Assembly: GCF_019097595.1 (NCBI RefSeq)
Contig: NC_080731.1
Location: 14,482,071 to 14,546,070 of the forward strand
Origin: Hemibagrus wyckioides
Taxonomy: Eukaryota; Chordata; Actinopteri; Siluriformes; Bagridae
Direction: 5' to 3'
DNA length: 64,000 nucleotides
In this document: piece by piece, positions 25,275 through 34,047 of the stretch
Numbering within the stretch: position 1 is the stretch's first letter
How the letters are laid out: each line of letters opens with the position of its first letter
Notes under the pieces: generated by a model
What the model was told of the DNA's origin: nothing
What the model saw: only the letters and a program-made list of their open reading frames with translations
Databases searched by the model: none
Program-made: the position numbers and the translations under genes

Positions 25275-28200
25275 TTCAAACACAGCCTTTAGATCCAAAG
25301 CCCTTCTTAAGACTCTGTTGAATTTCAGTAGCACTCCCTCGTATCCCCAAGTGTACACTTTCATATGCTAACTGCCCAATCTCTTTCCTCTTCTATGAGC
25401 ATTATATATGTGAGCTATTCTCTGTACATAGGCATATTAGAATATTATTTGATATTACTGTGACTCAGTATTTCAGTCTGCACGTTCTAGCTCGAACTCC
25501 TATGAGAATCGTGGCAGCGCTTATTGATATTGGAAGATGGAGGCGTCTTTTCATGTAGCACAGAGAGTCAGGGCGGGGGGGGAGGGGGAACCGTGTCATC
25601 TCTGCTTTAGTGAAGGATGCCAGTGAATACACATTTTTCACTGCAGTTAAGTACATTACAGATAATGGAGCAGTGTGGACTACTGCGCATTACATAAGAT
25701 AATAAATGAGACGAGGACGTCTAAATCTGGACCTGCTTTATAGAGTAGCACCTCACATCTTCACTACTTTTCACTCAGTTCGGCTTTACGCTCTGTAAAA
25801 TACTCCTGAACGTGCTATTTTTAACCAGGAATCTATGAAGAATACATTTTTTGAAATATTTTTAATGCCTAAGAAAATGTGAAAAATGGTCTAAAAAGCA
25901 TGTTCTTGTCCCGTGTCTATCTTGTCTTATATGTAGATAAAAATGAGAAATTAATAAGTAGATTTCAGTATCTTCATTTTGGTAAATGAAATGCTCAGCA
26001 TGTAGGATTTTGTTCAGGTCTCACAACAGCCTCTAATAATTGTAATAAATTATTAAAAAAGTGTTAATAATTTTCACTCATGTAGCAACTTTATATTGAA
26101 ATCAGCCAGTAATATTTTTCAGGGAATTTTTTTAAGCCATGTCTTCTTTAAACCTCATGCAGTTTTTTGAGGACAGGAATATTTTTGTGTCTCTGATTAT
26201 TTACATATCATTAAAGCTATTGATTTGTGAAAGTCACATGTGACATGTAAACACACTGCAGGATGGTTAGATGACGGTTAAAGGATGATGTGGGGGGAGA
26301 AAAGGATAAAACAAACTCTCTCTCTCTCACACGCCCCGACACTGCTCGCCGCTCTCCTCTGCTCCGACTAATTATAGTTAATTTGATTCCGCTCTCCCAT
26401 TAACACATGTACATATTCTGGCCTCAAAAAGTAAATTAGATTGGGATTGTTTGGTCCCGGTGAGAATGTGTTTTTTTTTTTCGAGCCGGCGGAGATTGGC
26501 CCAATAGCAGCGAGTGAAAAGAGGTCAGAGGAGGATGTTTGGGAAAATTAGAAGTGTGATGTGTCTGGGAAGCAGACAGCTACTTGAGTACCCATGACAC
26601 GCGCATACACACGCATACTGAGCTTGACTTTGTGCTGCTTGTCATTCTGCTGCAGGACATCGCTGTAGAAACGCTGTGTTGACTGAAGCTTATTTTAATG
26701 TTCGGATGGCTTTAAAATCATATAGCGACGTTTTTATGTCACACATTTTGTGGCCGTGTATGAAAAATACGATGACTCGCACAACGATTAGTTTTATTGG
26801 GCCGTAGCCGAATTTTCTCACATATCCACTTTAGTTTTATAGGAGCGATGATGCACATGCTGAGTGAACGTGGCTGGTGGTCTGTGGTTAGCAGGAGCTA
26901 CTTAGCGAACACACTAGATGCTGCTCAACTCACTGTGGAGATTTTCAGATTTTCACTGATGGATTCAGTGTAGATACCAGGGGAAAAAGGTGAATATTTC
27001 AACAAAGGAGGAGCTATACCATCATTTCATAGCTTCAGGCCTTCGTTGTTTTTTTTTTTCTCCCTTTTCCCTCCCCCACATGCCTTGATGCTGGCTCCCG
27101 TCCATGAAGTTGTGCTTTCTGCAAATTGCTAACATCAAGACGCATTATTAAGCGAATGCTGGAAAAAAGCACATTAAATCACATTTGACTAGTTTGAGAA
27201 ATCTTTATAGGAAATTTTAATTAGATTTGAAACCGCATACAAATGTGGCTTAGGTTTTATTGAGGGGGAAAAAATCAGTTTATGTGTGGGGTTTTTTTGT
27301 GCTCAAACTGTTTTGTATTCAGATGGGCTATGCCAAGAAGTCTAATTTGAGCTGATTCTCTAAACAACGTTGTAGTGTTTTGTCTGCGGTTTTGTATTAT
27401 TTAGTGTGTTTGTATGACCACTCCACCCCTTCATCCCCCGAAATGTACTGTCAGCACTACATGTGGGTTCGATCATAACCTCCGTACGGCGTCCAGTACC
27501 TTTTCCCCCTCTGTCCTCCTTAACCATGCAGGCAGCACGCTTTCACCTCACTCGTGCAGATAGTTGCTTTCATCTGGGCCAAGCGGGTCAACTGATCCAG
27601 CGCCCCAAACACAGCTCTCTCAATTGCAGCATCCTCCCCATAAAATAATCATTCCTGCTGGAGGACACAGGCTCAGCTACAGGTTCAGGCTTACTCTCTA
27701 ACCCTAGGGCTCTGGCAGGCTGTGACTGAGGATACCCTTATTTTGCCCAAAACACACACACACACAACCAGTGATCTGCTTTTTAAGGCTTAGTTTTGAG
27801 TTTTGCACAATGAGAAACTCCTTCATGATTGGAATGGAGTGCGACACGCCAACCGCAGCAGCTCGGATCCAAACAGTGGTGGAGTCCGCCAGCAGGAGGA
27901 GGAGAGGCCAGTGAAAGAGCCTTCACGCGGCTGCTATGGCTCTCGCATCTTAATGGAGATGCAGTGGCTGTGAATGCACGGCTTGAATGAGAGACGGCTG
28001 GCACGGCTCAGGGTGCTGTGGGTTCAGGGCCAGCTTTCGAACAGACTGTGGGGGTCCTGGTGAAAGCAGGGCAGAAAGCGCTATTTGGTTAAGGGAAAAG
28101 CCAGAGCTCACGTCTCTACTAACAATTTACTGTTAAACTGGCGAAATCTGATAGATTCATTTTTACAAGTTTGGTATCAGCTGATATAAAAGTGAACTGA

Positions 28201-29862
28201 AAATCATTTTACACTACATGATGCAGTATAGGGCTTATTTTTCTTCCTGCACTCAGAAAACTATGTGTAGGTGTAGGATGTGATCAACAAATCTTTCTTA
28301 TAAACTTACAGAAGTGAAAGGTCCTTGCTGAAGGGCCCAACAGGGGGCAACTTGCTGGTACTGGGATTAGAAGAACACATGAACTACACGTTAAATCAAC
28401 TACTACTGCATGTCAGATTGTCTTTTTGTTAATATATACGTTTAAAAGATACGTTTCCACCAATATGTGCCTTAATACGATTCCCATTACTGACAGGAAA
28501 AGGGCACCAGACATGAAATACAGACCATACAGACCAAGTTTCTTATAACCTCCATGCTTAATAACTTTTACAACGAGAACGGCACAGAAAAGAGATGATT
28601 GAGCACAGGCAATTACAAACAGCTCTTTTATTGTGACATAGTTTCCTTTCGAATATGGAAGGCACATTATTCACTAGAATTAACGTGTCCTGCTGTCATG
28701 CTTTTTTTTTTTTTCCACAACCATAGTGAATTCGCCTGCATTTCTACATGAATCCAACTGCACTCATTCCCACTGTATTTAACTCAAAATACTCACAAAA
28801 ATGGATTTGTTGGTATTTATATTTTAGAAATATTACATTTACATTTGGTTGATGCTTTTGTCTATAAAGCGACATACACATGAGACAGGATACAGTAATG
28901 CACTGGCAAATATTTGACTAGAATAAAGCATTTTTCACATAAAATCTTCTTGATGGAAACCTGCCTACTGATCAGTGGAACAAAACTTTTCTATACCTAT
29001 TCTAACCGAGTTTAATATTGATCCAGTTGCATGTTCTGTGGAAAAAGGTGGGAAACATTCAGCAGTTAAGTGACGAATCTCACTCATGTTGCTCATCAGG
29101 CGTCTTTTCTTCAACTGAGACTCGGGACTCGGGCTGCTAATGGCCTTGCTCCACAGCCCAATTGTGGTTTTCCATTTCAACTAAGAAATACATCTGGTAC
29201 CTTAACCACTGCCCATGTGTTACCAGTTTTATATTTGTGTGGGTGTGGAGGCATGTTTGTACAAAAAAACCCTGAATATAACAGCCAACAGGTATGCTTC
29301 CGGTTACAGAGGTTAAGGTTTCAATTTAAAGAAGGCTTAGTTTTTTGGGAGGCATATTAATTAGCTGCATTAATTAATTTTGTGCGTGTGTGTGCGTGTT
29401 TTGTATGATATGCACTGAAAATGCCCTGAATGTGCTGGAACACCAGTTCTTTATCTTTGTGTCTGGCTTGTTGTCATGGTCAGTGTGGGTTACCTCAGTA
29501 AAACATGACTGTGCGTGTGTGCGTGTGTGCGTGTGTGTGTGTGTGGTGTGTTGAGAGAGCATCATGTTCATAATATGACACACTGATGCTAGCAGTTCAT
29601 GTTCTGATGTTCTGTGCCAGATTACTGCTCTGTCTTTTACCTTGTTACAATCTGCAGGCAGTACATCCAGATTGTGGAGAGATGACGTCTGACTGTCTCA
29701 TTCTCGCAGTCATGTACGCTCTCTATATACACACACACACACACATACAAAGACACACACACACTCTCTTTCTCTTGTTCTTTCCTCCCCTCCTCCCCAT
29801 TCCAACTCTTCTCTATTTCTAGTCTTTGCCTGCCCTCTAAAGGCCAAGAGGCTGCTTACTGG

Positions 29863-29914
<52 letters not shown>

Positions 29915-30167
29915 TTGCATGCAAGTTCCTCAAGTGGCAAAAGCACAAACATTTGGGCACAAATTCTTCTGCTCCTGTTTCCACTCTGTATGTGTGTATG
30001 AAAAAGCGCATGGCATACGGTGCCTAATTACAGACATTCACATCTAATCCTCCAGGTGTTTTATTTATCTGCCAAGCACAGTTTTTGCCACAGTAAGCCA
30101 ATACCTGGGCTCACTTCAATCACTCGCCATGATACACGAGCCAATATCTTAGTAAATCCAGGCCAAT

Positions 30168-30201
<34 letters not shown>

Positions 30202-32619
30202 CTGACAGATGTGGATTTCATGGGCCATTGTGAAGAATAGGCAACAGCTCATAGTATTGTCCTGGGGGAGGGAGGGCTTCACGTAGCTTGCATTTATCAG
30301 CGACTGCTTTGTGTGTGTGTGTTTGTTTGGGAAGGTGCACGCGCCTCAGCTTTTGTCACATTCCGGGTTTCGGCCTGTCAGACGCTTTGACATGGCGGCG
30401 GTAGGGAGCAGCTCTCTCTCTGAGCCGATGGGTTTGATACAGGACACCATGGGAAAGTAAACAGCAGCGAGTGTTGTATCATCCTGATTTTAAACGAGAC
30501 ACTTGTCTGGCAGCGAATATGAAAAGCTCTTATGTCTTTTTTTTTTTCCTTTTTTTTTCCCCCTCATATTCATGCATGACTGCATTTCCAGGGATGTAGA
30601 TTACTTTCCGAAATGCTCAATGTCAGTTCATTTTTATCTCCCACTTTAAATAAGGCTTCAGTTCAGAGCTCATACAACTACAACCACTTGTGCATTAGGG
30701 GCTGTATGAGAGTTTACCAAGAAAATATATCTGTTTTTATACCAGTCCTTCACTGCTAATGGGCTGGATACTGCTAATAGGGTTATTTTCTATTTTGTTG
30801 TTGTTCAAAACTTTTTAATTCGGACATTTTTGTTTGGAAAAGTTATTATAATAAAATGTATTATAATACTCCGGTCATAAAGAAATCAATAAAACAAATT
30901 TTAAACATTTCAAACATTTTTAGAGAAACTTGAAAAGGTAGTTTAAATAGTACTGAAGTAATGTTTCAAATTGTATTAATTGTATTAATTTTTTTTTGTA
31001 TTAGTATTTTTTTAAATATTTATTTATTTATTTATTTATTTATGCATGCATGCATGCATGCTCATCCTTCAACTCATCCTTCTCACAGTTAGTATTGTTG
31101 TTTGTGCCTCCCCTGTATGTGTTTTAGTAAACTCTAGTTGGTTCTATTTCACAAAACTATAAACACGTTAGTCATTTCAAGCAGTAGGACGTGACCAGGG
31201 GGAAGTACGGAGTGCTGTAAATGAGTGGCTCGAGCCTTGTTCAGTCTGCTCTCAGGTTAATGAAAGTGGCCTTTCTTTGTACAGCAGAGTGTAAAAAAAC
31301 AAAACAAACAAAAAGAAACTGCTTCTACAAATATTTTAGTTCCCTATTCTGAAGTGGATAAAGTGTCTAAAAGCTATACGACATTTAATAGTTGTGAGTA
31401 GGTTTGTGGTACGGAAGTGTTTGTTTGTTTGTTTGTTTGTTTATTTATTTATTTATTATCCTTACTGTAACATTAGAAGGCTTGTTCCTTAGCCCTGTGA
31501 AAACGATTTCTAGTGTATAATCTGAAATGAAGAATAAGTCAGCCGGTTAATTGTTATTCATTGTTATGTTGTGACGCAAAACTGTCTGTTTTAGCTAACA
31601 TGCACAAGAAATAATAATATCCAAAGGTTTGTACAGAAATGCCTCAGTGTTCTCCTCTGCAGACTTGGCAGTGCGGCGTTTTGGATAACTTATGCTTATG
31701 CTTCTAAGCGTGACCCTGATTTGTGTTAGAAACTCTGTAAAGAAATCAGTTTAGAAAGCCCGTGCTTTTCCTCCGTGTGAATTTGTTTACTTCTCAACAA
31801 ACAAAAATCAGAATTTATCCAAAACAAGGACTTGCACATTGCACCCTTTAAAGGAAGGCCCTGCTGCTCATCAGATAACCTACAGTAGCCATGAAAACAC
31901 TGGCTGTTTAGCCGAGATTTGCATCCTTGCATGTTTTGCATCTGGGGATATGAACTAACCTTCCACAGAATCAATAAACGTGCTCTCCACAAACCAGAAA
32001 GATGCAACCTGCATGCTCTTCTTCAGTCATCCTGAACCCACTTTGGGACTTTTTACTTTGCATTAAAGTGACCCTGCGGTCTTGCAAATTGACTTTGAGC
32101 CCATTGCTCCCGTATTGCTTCGACACTTAGAATGAGCATCCCTTTATTATTATTATTGTTATTATTGTTATGACGGAAGTACATTTTGTCCTGATATTCA
32201 CATGACCGATACACACTACACAACTGTACACATATCGCAGAAAGCTGCAGTGCAGTCAGTGCTTCATGCCTCGGTCTCACGCTGATGAGAGTCAACCATT
32301 CAAACAAACACCTCTCACTGTTCCAGCTAAATGTGCCTCTAAATCCTTATCCTATTGTACTTAGATACATTTCATGCAAGGGTGCACTGATTAAAATCAT
32401 TTGAGGATAGTGAATATAGGAGCAAAACAGCTTCCAGCATTCATCTAATAGGCAACTCATTCGTGAACTACTGTAGGATCAGCAAACTGTAGTATGGTTA
32501 AGTAGTTAATTATAGATTTGTTTTAATACAGTAAAGTGCCTCCATTCTCTTCTCATCCTCAGAATGGCACATATGCTGGAGTTTGATGTTTTATCCTGAC
32601 ACTTTGTATGAGTCTTTTA

Positions 32620-32654
<35 letters not shown>

Positions 32655-34010
32655 GGTTTGAATCCTGCAGTCGTTATGGCTTACGCTGTACTGCTTGATA
32701 ACGCTGTTCTTCTTGACAGCAGAGTTATTCTTGTGTCTAATGCAAACATATCTGTTTAAACTACGCTTTTTTTAAATACATCCTGGTTTACATCAAATGC
32801 TTACTGCTAAGAAGCCATTCAGACAGTCTTCTTTCAACCATTTCTAACCACTTTAAACCTTTTTCAAAATGCTTCTTAACTCTATATGATGTAAATCATC
32901 AAGAATTGTTTTGGCCTCATTCGTCTTCCGTATTTTCCTTCTTTCGTAGTACAGCTTTGCTAATTGTTCAGACCCTCTGAATATGATGGTGTATGCAGAT
33001 GACCTGTCAGCGTGCACATTGCCTGTGACCTCGAAGGCAAACGTCTACCATTACGCCTGCACTTTTCAAGTAATCAGTTGCAGAGGAGAAATAATAGAGA
33101 TGTTTGTTTACCAGGTCGCTGGATCCTCATCTGGCACACAGTCATTTGTGACTGAAAACCTGGTCTTTTTCTTCCATGTACAAAACAATCATGTTGGCTT
33201 TTGACAGCAGCAATTCTTCCAAGCATCAACATTTTCTCTTGCAGGATTCGTTGGAGTGCTGCTGCCAAGTTCACAAATGGGTTTCGGAGTCAAGTGCCAT
33301 CAAGTACAGTTTTTCTTTAGAAATACAGTAACTGAAAGCAGAGAAAGAGGCTACACTTGACATGGGCTGATCAAGCCCTACTTTGTGTTCAAATGTCTGA
33401 AAGAGAAAGCTAATTAATAGTAGCTCAGTGAAGAGACATACACAGCAAGCGAGAACACACAAGATTAAATATATATTTTTAAGGCATACTGATGAAGGCA
33501 TATGGTTGATATTTGCTTCTAAGGCAAATGACAATAGTGAAGTTAATGTCTGTGTATACTTTTTTTAAATCAAAATGTCTCTTTACTTAAAACAAGTAGT
33601 TTCTGTCTTCAAATTAAATTGCTTCCGTGAACAAGTAGCGAGGATCTTGGACTGTGTAGAAGATTTACTAAAAAGCCTCTTAGGTGAATCTGGCTGAAAA
33701 GATACCAAGAGTGTTTTTATCTTTATTATTGAAAACTATTGTAACTCCTACTTTGTTGCACTTAAATCTTCTCTCATCATTAAAAAAGCTGATTAGGCCC
33801 ATCATTAGTGGTGCTGTGCAACAATCCTGTGCATTGGTGGTGTTATATATGAAGTGACAGATGTGCATTGTGTGAAACGACACTGTAGCAAACTGCTTGA
33901 TTAGGTCAATGTCAGTGTGTGTGACTTGATCAGACTAGCCATCATTTCACTGGCACAACTAATGCCATGGAGTGTGAAGCAGTAGCCTCAAGGAGCAAGT
34001 GGCTGGCAGA

Positions 34011-34047
<37 letters not shown>

